A DNA stretch of 64,000 nt from the NCBI GenBank assembly GCA_045345765.1, contig CP148265.1:3286001-3350000 (forward strand). The letters run 5' to 3'. This stretch comes from JAOARY01 sp045345765 (GTDB lineage Bacteria; Bacillota; Clostridia; Peptostreptococcales; Peptostreptococcaceae). The position numbers and the translations under genes are program-made. This document shows positions 24,591 through 32,964 of the stretch, in pieces (the stretch's first letter is position 1; the number at the start of each line of letters is the position of its first letter). Under the pieces are notes generated by a model that saw nothing but the letters and a program-made list of their open reading frames with translations, ran no database searches and was not told the origin of the DNA.

Positions 24591-26210
24591 CTAATCACCT
24601 ATATAATATAGTGTTTTTAAATATTCTTTAAATGATATTTTTCCATTTAATACATACTTTTTTGCTTTTTGATTTATACTTACAAAACCTTTCTCATTTA
24701 ACATAGCTTTAATATTTTCAATATTTTCATTTCGATCTAATATATTTTTTACAAATTCATCAAAATAAAATATTTCATACAAAGCCAAATATCCCTTTAC
24801 ACCACTAAAATTACAATTTTTGCAACCATTTTTTCTATAAAGAAATATATTATCTTTAATATCTAATTCTTTTTTTTCGTAATCTGTTATTTTATACGCT
24901 ATTTTACAATCACACAAAGATTTAAACAACCTTTGTGAAATTATTCCCTTTATAGATTCTTTAATTAAATATCTATCGACTCCCATTTCTAAAAATCTAA
25001 TTATTGAAGAAATTGAATCTTTTGAATGTACACTTGTAAGCACTAAATGTCCTGTTATTGAAGCTTTAAAAGCTAGATTCAAAGATTTTTTATCTCTAAT
25101 TTCTCCTACCATTAAAATATCAGGATCTTGTCTTAACACACTTTTCATAATATTATCAAATTCAACTCCTATATTTTCATTTATCTGAATTTGCATAATA
25201 TCATCAAACTTACATTCAATTGGATCTTCAACTGTCAAAATTCTTTTATCTTCTTTAGATATATTTTTTAATATAGTATATAATGTAGTTGTTTTCCCGC
25301 TCCCTGTAGGTCCTACAAATACAATAAGTCCAGAGCTTAAGTTAGTCATTTTCATTATCTTTTCCCTTGTTTTTTCATCCATATTTATTGACTTAAAAGA
25401 AAAATCTATATCATTTTTATTTAAAACTCTCATAGCAATACTTTCATCAGAAAGTACAGGTATAAAAGAAACTCTAAACTCATAATTTTTATATAAAAAC
25501 TTACCATCTTGAGGAAGCCTTTTTTCTGTTATTTTTAAATTAGATATTAATTTTATTCTACTTTTTAAAAGTCCATATGTTTTTTTATTTTTATTTATTA
25601 TATTTGTTATAACTCCATTTATTCTAAATTTAATTTCTACAAATTCTTCGTATGGATTAAAATGTATATCACTTACATTCAAATCTATTGCTGTTTTTAA
25701 TATATTATCTAATAGTTTAACCGTATTTAATTCATTTTTTTCATCCATATAATTAAAATCTGAAAGATATAGATAATTTTTATTTTGATTTTTTAATTCC
25801 ATCTCCTTAAAATAATTATCAAAATCAAATTTTTTAGCAATCATTATATTTATATTTAAATTTAATTCATACTTTATATAATCTATTAACCACTCTAAAA
25901 ATGGATTTAACATTATAATATTTAATACTCTATCTTTTATATTTATTGGTATAAAATAATATATTTTCATCAAATCTAAGGAAAATAATTCTTTTAAATC
26001 ATCTTCTATTTTAAAATTCTTATATTCAATATTTTGATAACCCAAATTCAAAAGTTTTGTATTATACAAATTCCAATTAATATCTTTATTTTTTATCAAA
26101 TAATCAAAAAAATCATAATACATAAAATGATTATCCTTATACTTTCTCTTATGAGCATCTTCTTCTTTTAATATCTTGTTTTCAAATATAAATCCTTTTA
26201 AATTTTTTAT
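24591..26210 (-). CDS. PilB/GspE-type pilus assembly ATPase
   Basis: Hexameric cytoplasmic ATPase that drives pilin polymerisation. After a degenerate MshEN-type N-terminal region come Walker A GPTGSGKTTTLYTIL, Asp box VEDPIECKF, Walker B RQDPDILMVGEIRD, His box and the tetracysteine zinc motif (CDC, then CKNC). Start is unclear. The open frame extends to 26327, but the only strong Shine-Dalgarno (GGAAGGAGG) is followed by an ATA codon at 26210 and no ATG/GTG/TTG until an ATG at 26123, which has a weaker AAGGA. All core motifs are downstream of either choice. First gene of the pilus operon. Confidence 0.9.
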   Translation of the reverse strand: MKNLKGFIFENKILKEEDAHKRKYKDNHFMYYDFFDYLIKNKDINWNLYNTKLLNLGYQNIEYKNFKIEDDLKELFSLDLMKIYYFIPINIKDRVLNIIMLNPFLEWLIDYIKYELNLNINIMIAKKFDFDNYFKEMELKNQNKNYLYLSDFNYMDEKNELNTVKLLDNILKTAIDLNVSDIHFNPYEEFVEIKFRINGVITNIINKNKKTYGLLKSRIKLISNLKITEKRLPQDGKFLYKNYEFRVSFIPVLSDESIAMRVLNKNDIDFSFKSINMDEKTREKIMKMTNLSSGLIVFVGPTGSGKTTTLYTILKNISKEDKRILTVEDPIECKFDDIMQIQINENIGVEFDNIMKSVLRQDPDILMVGEIRDKKSLNLAFKASITGHLVLTSVHSKDSISSIIRFLEMGVDRYLIKESIKGIISQRLFKSLCDCKIAYKITDYEKKELDIKDNIFLYRKNGCKNCNFSGVKGYLALYEIFYFDEFVKNILDRNENIENIKAMLNEKGFVSINQKAKKYVLNGKISFKEYLKTLYYIGD

Positions 26211-26289
26211 AAAAAAAACCTCCTTCCATTCATAAATTATTTCCAAAAAAATATTCAATAAACATAATTTCACAAATTTACAAACAAAA

Positions 26290-26397
26290 AGATGGAGCTT
26301 TTTCATTATAAAATTCATATAAAGCATACTGTATTTGAAATTTAAAATAAATACAATACATCATTGAATTTTTTCTTAATAAAAAAGCTCCATATCT
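26290..26397 (-). promoter_or_regulatory. promoter and long-range inverted repeat upstream of the pilus operon
   Basis: On the minus strand GGAGCTTTTT and AAAAAGCTCC lie about 80 nt apart (arms 26290-26303 and 26382-26397), the second followed by TTTTTG. Between them lies a plausible promoter: TTGTAT, 17 bp, TACAGT. The arms are either a large RNA stem ending in a terminator-like tail or a DNA dyad enclosing the promoter. No known c-di-GMP aptamer motif was found. Confidence 0.4.
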
Positions 26398-26416
26398 ATT
26401 CTTTAAATATTTTTAT

Positions 26417-27997
26417 TTATTCTTCTATCCAAGTATTCCAAAAACAAGGTTTAAATATATTTCTATATCCTTTTAATTTATTATTTTTAACATGCATTCT
26501 GCTATAATCTAATAAATTCATATATGGAACTGATTCCCAAGTTTTATCATAAAACTCTTTTACAATTTCAAATCTTTTATCAAAGTCTGTTTCTTCAATC
26601 ATTCTTGCAAATATTTCATCCATTGTTTTTGAATCCTCATCATCCCAATTAGATATCCATTTATTAGTTCCTGTCCATGCATGCTGAACTTGTGGATCTG
26701 ATACAGCTTTATAGAAATATGATAAATGTAAATGCCAAGTATCTTTTTTGGATCTATTTTCTACAACAGTAGGTCTATCAAATAAATTTAATTCAACATT
26801 AAAACCTATTTTTTCAAGTTGACTTTTAAGTGCAATAGCTCCTCTTTTTTCTACCTTATCATCTTGACCACTTAGTATAATTATCTTTTGTCCATTATAA
26901 TTAGATTTTTTTAATAAATCTTTAGCCTTCTTTAAATCATATTCGTTATATATTCCTTTACCTGCATTCTCATCATACCAAATACTTGACTTTGGATATA
27001 AACATCCTTGTAAATCCCAAAAATCTTTATTTCCAATCATAGAATAACCTAAATCCTCTAAATCAATACCATATGCTAATGCCTTTCTAGCAAACTTATC
27101 ATCAAATGGTTTATTTGCACAATTTATTATAAGCATTTCCATCCCATCTGGTTTTACAATAAGTGGTGTTACATCTTTATTTTTTAAAAGCATTTCATAT
27201 TCGTCTTTCGAACCTTCTTCTGCAAATAAAAATTCCCCTGTTTTAACTCCAGCCATTCTAATCGCTTCTTCTTTTATTACTCTAAATTCAATTTCATCTA
27301 TATAAGCTATTCTTTTTCCATAAAGCCCAGAAGTCTCATTTTCATTTGGAACATAATTATCAAATTTTTTCATTCTAACATATTGATCTAATATATAATC
27401 ATCTAACATATATGGACCTGTTCCTATATGCTCTTTTATTATATTATCTTTATATTCATCTATTATTTTCTTTGGTCTTATAACAAGCTTTTGATTAGAA
27501 ACATGAGATGCTAATATATTTATAAATGGAGCATATGGCTTTTTAAATTCAAATGTAAGTTTGTAATCATTATCTATTCTTACTTCTTTTAAATATGGTT
27601 TTACCATATTTCCAGCATCATTATTATCTAACCATCTATCAAACGATGCTAATACATCCTTTGCTTTCATATTTTCATTATTATGAAATAATACATCTTC
27701 TCTTAAAAAAATTTCATATATTTTTCCACCTTCTAAAACTTTATAATCTTTCGCCAAATGTGGCTTAGCTTCAAATTCATCGCTAAATTCAAACAATCCT
27801 TCATACACATGATTCATAACTGCTGCAATAGCCCAATCAGTAGATTTATCTGTATCTAAATGAGGTAAAGACATCTTTTGAGCTACAACTAATTTACCAC
27901 CATATTTTGTAGTTTTTTTACTTTCTTTGACCTCTTTAGTTTGACAACCTGTCATAATTAAAGCCAAACTTAATATAAATATAAGTATTTTTTTCAA
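26417..27997 (-). CDS. family 5 extracellular solute-binding lipoprotein (oligopeptide/nickel type)
   Basis: 526 aa. The lipoprotein signal (hydrophobic helix then IMTGC, Cys18 the lipid attachment site) anchors it to the outer face of the membrane. The mature protein is a family 5 binding protein: GKLVVAQK, the VYEGLFEF segment, LAKDYKVLEGGKIYEIFLR and the C-terminal region match DppA/OppA/NikA relatives, which deliver peptides, nickel or other small solutes to DppBC-type permeases. Start is TTG at 27997 after GGGAGGA. It is the third gene after two permeases. Ligand cannot be told from sequence. Confidence 0.9.
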   Translation of the reverse strand: MKKILIFILSLALIMTGCQTKEVKESKKTTKYGGKLVVAQKMSLPHLDTDKSTDWAIAAVMNHVYEGLFEFSDEFEAKPHLAKDYKVLEGGKIYEIFLREDVLFHNNENMKAKDVLASFDRWLDNNDAGNMVKPYLKEVRIDNDYKLTFEFKKPYAPFINILASHVSNQKLVIRPKKIIDEYKDNIIKEHIGTGPYMLDDYILDQYVRMKKFDNYVPNENETSGLYGKRIAYIDEIEFRVIKEEAIRMAGVKTGEFLFAEEGSKDEYEMLLKNKDVTPLIVKPDGMEMLIINCANKPFDDKFARKALAYGIDLEDLGYSMIGNKDFWDLQGCLYPKSSIWYDENAGKGIYNEYDLKKAKDLLKKSNYNGQKIIILSGQDDKVEKRGAIALKSQLEKIGFNVELNLFDRPTVVENRSKKDTWHLHLSYFYKAVSDPQVQHAWTGTNKWISNWDDEDSKTMDEIFARMIEETDFDKRFEIVKEFYDKTWESVPYMNLLDYSRMHVKNNKLKGYRNIFKPCFWNTWIEE

Positions 27998-28009
27998 TTT
28001 TAATCCTCC

Positions 28010-28864
28010 CTATCTCTTTTTTATTTTTGGATCTAAATAATCTCTAAGTCCATCTCCTAATAAATTAAGTCCCAAAACTATAATCATAATAAATATTCCA
28101 GGAAAAATTATTTGTAATGGTGCTATTAACATAAATTCTTTAGCTTCTGTTATCATTCCACCTAAACTAGGTTGTGGAAGTTTGATTCCAACACCTAAAA
28201 AACTAAGTGCAGCTTCATCAAGTATTGATGTTGCAAATATAAAAGTAGCTTGTACTATTATAGGTGCAAGTGAATTTAACAATATATATTTATAGATTAT
28301 ATAAAAATCATTTGCTCCTATGGTTCTAATAGAATCTACTGCTTCTGATTTTTTTATACTCATAACATTTGCTCTAACAATTCTAGCCATCGTAGGAAAA
28401 TATGAAAAAGAAAGTGCAAGTATTATATTTCTTTTACCAAACCCCCAAACTGCACATAAGGTTATGGCTATTATTATTCCTGGAAAAGCCATGATTCCAT
28501 CCAAAATTCTCATAAGTATATTATCTAAATAATCATAATATCCAGCAATAACTCCTATTAATATACCTAAAAAAGTCGATATAAAGACCACCAAAATTCC
28601 TATTGTAAGCGAATTTCTAATTCCATAAATTATTCTACTTAAAATATCTCTACCATATTGATCTGTTCCAAAAAAATGATTAAAACTAGGGCTTAAAAGT
28701 CTTTGACTTCCATTGACCTCAAGTGGATCATATCTTAAAAAATAAGGACCTAATAAGGCTATTATAATCATTACACAAATTATTAATCCACCAATTAATA
28801 TATATGAATTTTCTTTGAAATTAATTTTTTTTACATTCTTTTTTAATAATAAAGACCCAAGCAT
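28010..28864 (-). CDS. ABC transporter permease, DppC/OppC type
   Basis: 284 aa. Cytoplasmic N-terminus, one helix, the OppC-specific region (FFGTDQYGRDILSRIIYG) and five more helices. The permease coupling motif is EAASLFLGVGIKLP-like: DEAALSFLGVGIKLPQPSLG. ATG at 28864 after GGAGGTA. It is separated from the DppB-type gene by 93 nt and lies 12 nt before the binding protein. It pairs with that permease to form the membrane pore. Confidence 0.92.
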   Translation of the reverse strand: MLGSLLLKKNVKKINFKENSYILIGGLIICVMIIIALLGPYFLRYDPLEVNGSQRLLSPSFNHFFGTDQYGRDILSRIIYGIRNSLTIGILVVFISTFLGILIGVIAGYYDYLDNILMRILDGIMAFPGIIIAITLCAVWGFGKRNIILALSFSYFPTMARIVRANVMSIKKSEAVDSIRTIGANDFYIIYKYILLNSLAPIIVQATFIFATSILDEAALSFLGVGIKLPQPSLGGMITEAKEFMLIAPLQIIFPGIFIMIIVLGLNLLGDGLRDYLDPKIKKR

Positions 28865-28957
28865 AAAATACCTCCTTTTTATAAGGACTTATTTCTTTTC
28901 CATTAATTAAATTATGAATTTAATTTTACTTTTGCATTTATATAATATAATTTTTTA

Positions 28958-29902
28958 CTATTTTAATCTTAACCTTGGATTAAATATGGCGTAAGATAAG
29001 TCTACAATCAAATTTATAAATAAATATATAAAAGCACTAAATATCATACAAGCTTGAATAACAGGATAATCTCTATTTATTATAGAGTTGATAGCAAGCG
29101 CACCTATTCCATTTATATTAAAAATACTCTCTATTACCCAAGTTCCTCCAAGTAAAACAGCCATACTAAAACCAATTATTGTAGCTATTGGAATCATAGC
29201 ATTTTTAAGTGCATGAAAAAATATAACAAAAAACTCACTGATTCCTTTTGCTCTTGCAGTTCTTATATAATCTTCATTTAAAACTTCTAACATTGAACTT
29301 CTTGTCATCCTTGCTATTATCCCACTTTGCATAAAACCAAGTGCTATTGACGGCAGAACTAAATATTTAAAACAAGAAAATCCTACATCAAAAAAAGATT
29401 GATAGCCGTAAATTGGAAACCACATCAATTTTTGACCAAAAAATAATATCAAAAGTAATGAAAGAAAAAAACTAGGCATAGAAACTCCCAATAAAGATAT
29501 TCCTATTGTCATTTGATCTATTTTTGTTTTATGATTTATCGCTGCAATTATCCCAAGTGGTATACCTATTAAAATTCCTATACTTTCTCCTAATATTGCT
29601 AGTAATATAGTTGGCTCTAATCTTGAAATCATGATTTCTTTTACATCCTTATGTAAAAATAAAGATACTCCAAAATCTCCTTTTAAAACTCCTTTTAACC
29701 AAATAATAAATTGTTGGTATAATGATTTATCATATCCTAATTTAATTTTTGCCTCTAATACTTGTTCTTCTGATGCAAAATCTCCAAGCATCATTCTTAT
29801 TGGATCTCCTGGCATTATCCTTGTTATAAAAAATGATATTATCATAACCATAGTTATTATAGGTATTAATAAAAGAAATCTCTTTATTATATATTTTTTC
29901 AT
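28958..29902 (-). CDS. ABC transporter permease, DppB/OppB type
   Basis: 314 aa, six membrane helices. The first (RFLLLIPIITMVMIISFFI) is followed by RIMPGDP, an OppB hallmark, and the coupling region reads EDYIRTARAKGISEFFVIF. The longest frame uses a TTG at 29908 that sits too close to the GAAGGGG; ATG at 29902 is correctly spaced and preferred. First gene of the three-gene transporter unit, which contains no ATP-binding subunit. Confidence 0.92.
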   Translation of the reverse strand: MKKYIIKRFLLLIPIITMVMIISFFITRIMPGDPIRMMLGDFASEEQVLEAKIKLGYDKSLYQQFIIWLKGVLKGDFGVSLFLHKDVKEIMISRLEPTILLAILGESIGILIGIPLGIIAAINHKTKIDQMTIGISLLGVSMPSFFLSLLLILFFGQKLMWFPIYGYQSFFDVGFSCFKYLVLPSIALGFMQSGIIARMTRSSMLEVLNEDYIRTARAKGISEFFVIFFHALKNAMIPIATIIGFSMAVLLGGTWVIESIFNINGIGALAINSIINRDYPVIQACMIFSAFIYLFINLIVDLSYAIFNPRLRLK

Positions 29903-30033
29903 ATACAAAACCCCTTCATAACTCTTTTCTTTAATTTCTACTTTTTAATATTTAACCTATTTTATTTATATTAATCAGATTTTTAAATAATATTATAAAA
30001 AATTAAATTTTTATAATATTTCCATATCAAAAT

Positions 30034-30085
30034 AAAAAAGAATGTCTAAAAATATTTAATCAAAAATATTTTTACAACATTCTTT
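30034..30085 (-). terminator. terminator of the NADH oxidase-like gene
   Basis: Long stem of about 18 bp (GAATGTTGTAAAAATATTT with its partner) with an 8-nt loop or less, starting about 12 nt after the stop at 30096 and followed by TTTTTTATTTT on the minus strand. Confidence 0.85.
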
Positions 30086-30095
30086 TTATATTTTA

Positions 30096-31421
30096 TTAAA
30101 GCGCTCCTAAAGCAGCTACATTCAATGTATTCCAAGGTTTGTTATAATGTGGCTGGAAGAAGAAATCAACAAATGCTAATTCTTCTATAGTCATATTATT
30201 TTGAATACAAACAGATAATGTATTGATAGTCTGTGTTAAATCTGCATTAGAACAAATTTGTCCTCCAAGTATTTTCTTAGAATTCTTATCATAAACTAAT
30301 TTTAATTTTACATGCTCATAAGTAGGCATAAATTCAGGTCTATTATTTTCTTCAATTATTATAGTATCTACATCTAAATTAAGTGCTATTGCTTCTTCCT
30401 TTGTTAAACCTGTTGAAGCCATATTATTTTCATATATTTTTATTCCCGAAGTACCTTGAGTACCCATGTATTTATATTTCGGCTCTTTCAAATTAAGTCC
30501 TACTAAAGTTCCCATTCTTATTGCATTAGTTGCAAGTGGTATATACTTTCTAGTATTTGTCGGATTATAATATACACTACAAGCATCTCCTGCTGCATAT
30601 ACATCTTTTTTGCTAGTTTGCATATATTCATCAACAATTATAGCTTTATTATCTAACATATCTAATTTTCCTTCAAATAGTTTAGTATTTGGTCTAAAAC
30701 CGATACACATTATAACTAAATCAGCTTCATATTCGCCCTTTGTAGTTATAACTTTTTTGACCTTAGTATCACCTTCAAATTTAATTACAGTTTGATCTAA
30801 TGCTAATTTTATTCCTCTTTTTTCAAATGAAGCTTGTGCAATATCTGTAAATTCTTCATCTAAATATTTTTTTAATATTCTTTTTTCACTATCTATTAAT
30901 ACAACTTCTTTGCCATTATCTTTAAATGCTTCTACAAGTTCTACACCTATATATCCAGCTCCAACAACTACAACTTTATTTATATCTTTTGCTCTTTTTA
31001 TTATTTCATTTGAATGATCATAATTTTTGCAAAGTAAAATATTTTCTAAATGAGAGTTTTCTATTTTTGGTGTTATTGGCCATGAACCAGTTGTAATTAT
31101 AAGTTTATCAAAACTATCTTCTAGGATTTCTCCTGTATTTAAATTCTCAACCTTTAAAACTTTATTATCTAAATCAACATCCAAAACATCATGTTTCATT
31201 TTTGTATCTACACCTAAAGATTTTAATTCATCTGGTGAGCTATAAAATAATCCTTGTGGATCTTTTACAACTCCACCTACATATAATGCTATACCACAAG
31301 ATAAAAACGATATATTATCATTTCTTTCATACACTGTTATTGTTGCATCTTTATATAAATTTGCAGCATTCTTTATAGCTGCTGTTCCTGCATGAGTACA
31401 CCCTATTACTGCTATTTTCAT
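30096..31421 (-). CDS. NADH oxidase / CoA-disulfide reductase-family flavoprotein
   Basis: 441 aa, class III pyridine nucleotide-disulfide oxidoreductase with one FAD domain, one NADH domain (VVVGAGYIGVELVEA near 150) and a dimerisation domain. The single redox Cys42 in SFLSCGIAL and His10 in GCTHAG match water-forming NADH oxidases and NADH peroxidases, which use a Cys-sulfenic acid. CoA-disulfide reductases share this layout, so the exact reaction is open. In a fermenting anaerobe it would remove oxygen and recycle NAD+. ATG at 31421 follows GGAGGCG. It is a single-gene unit with its own near-consensus promoter and terminator. Confidence 0.88.
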   Translation of the reverse strand: MKIAVIGCTHAGTAAIKNAANLYKDATITVYERNDNISFLSCGIALYVGGVVKDPQGLFYSSPDELKSLGVDTKMKHDVLDVDLDNKVLKVENLNTGEILEDSFDKLIITTGSWPITPKIENSHLENILLCKNYDHSNEIIKRAKDINKVVVVGAGYIGVELVEAFKDNGKEVVLIDSEKRILKKYLDEEFTDIAQASFEKRGIKLALDQTVIKFEGDTKVKKVITTKGEYEADLVIMCIGFRPNTKLFEGKLDMLDNKAIIVDEYMQTSKKDVYAAGDACSVYYNPTNTRKYIPLATNAIRMGTLVGLNLKEPKYKYMGTQGTSGIKIYENNMASTGLTKEEAIALNLDVDTIIIEENNRPEFMPTYEHVKLKLVYDKNSKKILGGQICSNADLTQTINTLSVCIQNNMTIEELAFVDFFFQPHYNKPWNTLNVAALGAL

Positions 31422-31482
31422 TTTAACGCCTCCAAAATAAATATTATATGCATTAAATTTAAATAAAATTTAATATAGATAA

Positions 31483-31511
31483 ATTATAAACGATATCAAA
31501 ATAAAATTCAA
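31483..31511 (-). promoter_or_regulatory. promoter of the NADH oxidase-like gene
   Basis: -35 TTGAAT (31506-31511), 17-bp spacer, -10 TATAAT (31483-31488) on the minus strand, followed by a leader of about 60 nt. Confidence 0.75.
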
Positions 31512-31661
31512 CACCATTTTGTAATGATTTTATTTTAATTTCCATTACCATTTAAAATATACCCTTCTATTTCTATAAAAAATCATAATAAATTTATTAT
31601 TTATATAATATTAATCAAGTATTTAGCATATTCAAAGTCACTTATTCTTTTCTATACAAAA

Positions 31662-31764
31662 TAAAGGTAGCATAAAAATGAATTTTTTTCATTTTCATAC
31701 TACCTTCAAAAATTAGATTATTTTCTTGCTAAAAATCTTTACCAACACCATTTGACAAAGAACC
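31662..31764. mobile_element. remnant of an IS end (ISL3-like), copy 2
   Basis: Second copy of the element at 2704-2801: the same hairpin block (GGTAGCATAAAAATGAA with its complement) and then about 50 nearly identical bases ending in GGTTCTTTGTCAAATGGTG on the minus strand. It abuts the terminator of the TPR gene. The 405-bp gap 31422-31826 otherwise holds only the promoter at 31483-31511 and that terminator. No transposase is present. Confidence 0.5.
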
Positions 31765-31798
31765 AAAAAAACACCCCGATTCTAAAATTGAGGTGTTT
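31765..31798 (-). terminator. terminator of the TPR gene
   Basis: AACACCTCAATT pairs with AATCGGGGTGTT (two G-U pairs) around a 4-nt loop on the minus strand, then six U. It lies directly against the IS-like remnant. Confidence 0.8.
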
Positions 31799-31826
31799 GT
31801 GTCACAAATACAAAAATCAAAACAAA

Positions 31827-32954
31827 TTATATATATTTTTCTATTTCTCTTTTACAAGATAGGGTTATTTGATCATTTGGATTTAATTCATAAGCATAAT
31901 CTATATATTCCTTTGCTTTTTTAACTTCATTCATCTGTAAATAAATCATTCCTATATTACAAAGTATTTCATAGTCATTAGGTCTATTTGCCAATGCTCT
32001 TGAAAAATACTCTAAAGATGCCTCTAAATCCATTTTTGAAGCATAACAAAGTGCTATTTCACAAAGAGTATCAGTTTGATTTTCATTTGCTGTTAATATT
32101 TTTTCAAAATAATAAATAGCTTGGTCTAATTCATTTAATTGTCTCTTTGCAAGACCTACGAAAAATATTAAATTCCACCAATCTGAATAATCTTTTAATA
32201 ATGGTTCTAATTTTTCAAGTCCTTCTTTTGGATGTCCATTTATAACAAGATTATAACCTTCTTCATACTCAACTTTATATTCTAAATCATTTAATTCATT
32301 TAATACTTCAACTTTCTTATCATCGTCAAGCCCTTTAGCCACTGCATCTTCCCAATTTAATTTTGCTTTTATATATTGTTGATTTTTTAAGTATAAAAAT
32401 CCTAAATTATAATAAGAAAGCGCAAAATCAGGATGCTTTGAAACTATATATTCTAATTTTTCTAAAGCCTCTTCAAAGAATAGATTTTCTTTTTCTTCAT
32501 CCTTTGCTTTTGAATACATTTTTAATAAATCAATACAAACAACACAGTAATTATAAAGTCCATTTAAATTATTCGGATTTAAATATAATAAAGCTTTTAA
32601 ATATATAAGTCCTTTTAAAAACTTTCTATCCTTTGCATACTCTAATGCTTTAAATCCTATATAATCTTCTATTTTTTCATCGTATAAATAAAGTATTTTT
32701 TTGTACTCTTCATTATATTTAAATTTAGAATCTATACCAAGTATATTTAAAATACCTTTGATTATAGATGATATTTTTATTCCTTGTTCATCATTTTTAA
32801 CTACATCAACTAAATCCTCATTTAATATCGGAACTTCAAGACCATTTTTAGGTATGTTGTATCCCTTTAAATTGAATTCTGCATCTTCCTTTATAGTTAT
32901 AAACGATATATTTTGTGTTCTGTCTATAAGAATTTTTTCTATTTTAAATTCCAT
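31827..32954 (-). CDS. tetratricopeptide repeat protein
   Basis: 375 aa. The first ~100 residues are an unrecognised domain (beta-rich, then helical). From about residue 120 to the end there are repeated 34-residue helical pairs with TPR positions, for example NPNNLNGLYNYCVVCIDL, HPDFALSYYNLGFLYLKN, NENQTDTLCEIALCYAS, RPNDYEILCNIGMIYLQ and NPNDQITLSCKREIE. No signal peptide, so cytosolic; TPRs mediate protein contacts and the partner is unknown. ATG at 32954 after GGAGG. It is 10 nt after the radical SAM gene and probably cotranscribed. Confidence 0.85.
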   Translation of the reverse strand: MEFKIEKILIDRTQNISFITIKEDAEFNLKGYNIPKNGLEVPILNEDLVDVVKNDEQGIKISSIIKGILNILGIDSKFKYNEEYKKILYLYDEKIEDYIGFKALEYAKDRKFLKGLIYLKALLYLNPNNLNGLYNYCVVCIDLLKMYSKAKDEEKENLFFEEALEKLEYIVSKHPDFALSYYNLGFLYLKNQQYIKAKLNWEDAVAKGLDDDKKVEVLNELNDLEYKVEYEEGYNLVINGHPKEGLEKLEPLLKDYSDWWNLIFFVGLAKRQLNELDQAIYYFEKILTANENQTDTLCEIALCYASKMDLEASLEYFSRALANRPNDYEILCNIGMIYLQMNEVKKAKEYIDYAYELNPNDQITLSCKREIEKYI

Positions 32955-32964
32955 AAAAAACCTC

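Noticed and set aside
26290..26397. c-di-GMP riboswitch in front of the pilus operon
   Set aside because: Pilus operons in clostridia can be controlled by c-di-GMP aptamers, but none of the conserved aptamer blocks is present here.
31521..31548. GTAATG/CATTAC dyad upstream of the NADH oxidase promoter as a redox-regulator site
   Set aside because: Only six bases per arm with a poorly matching interior; it fits neither Rex (TTGTTAA-type) nor PerR consensus, so it is not called.
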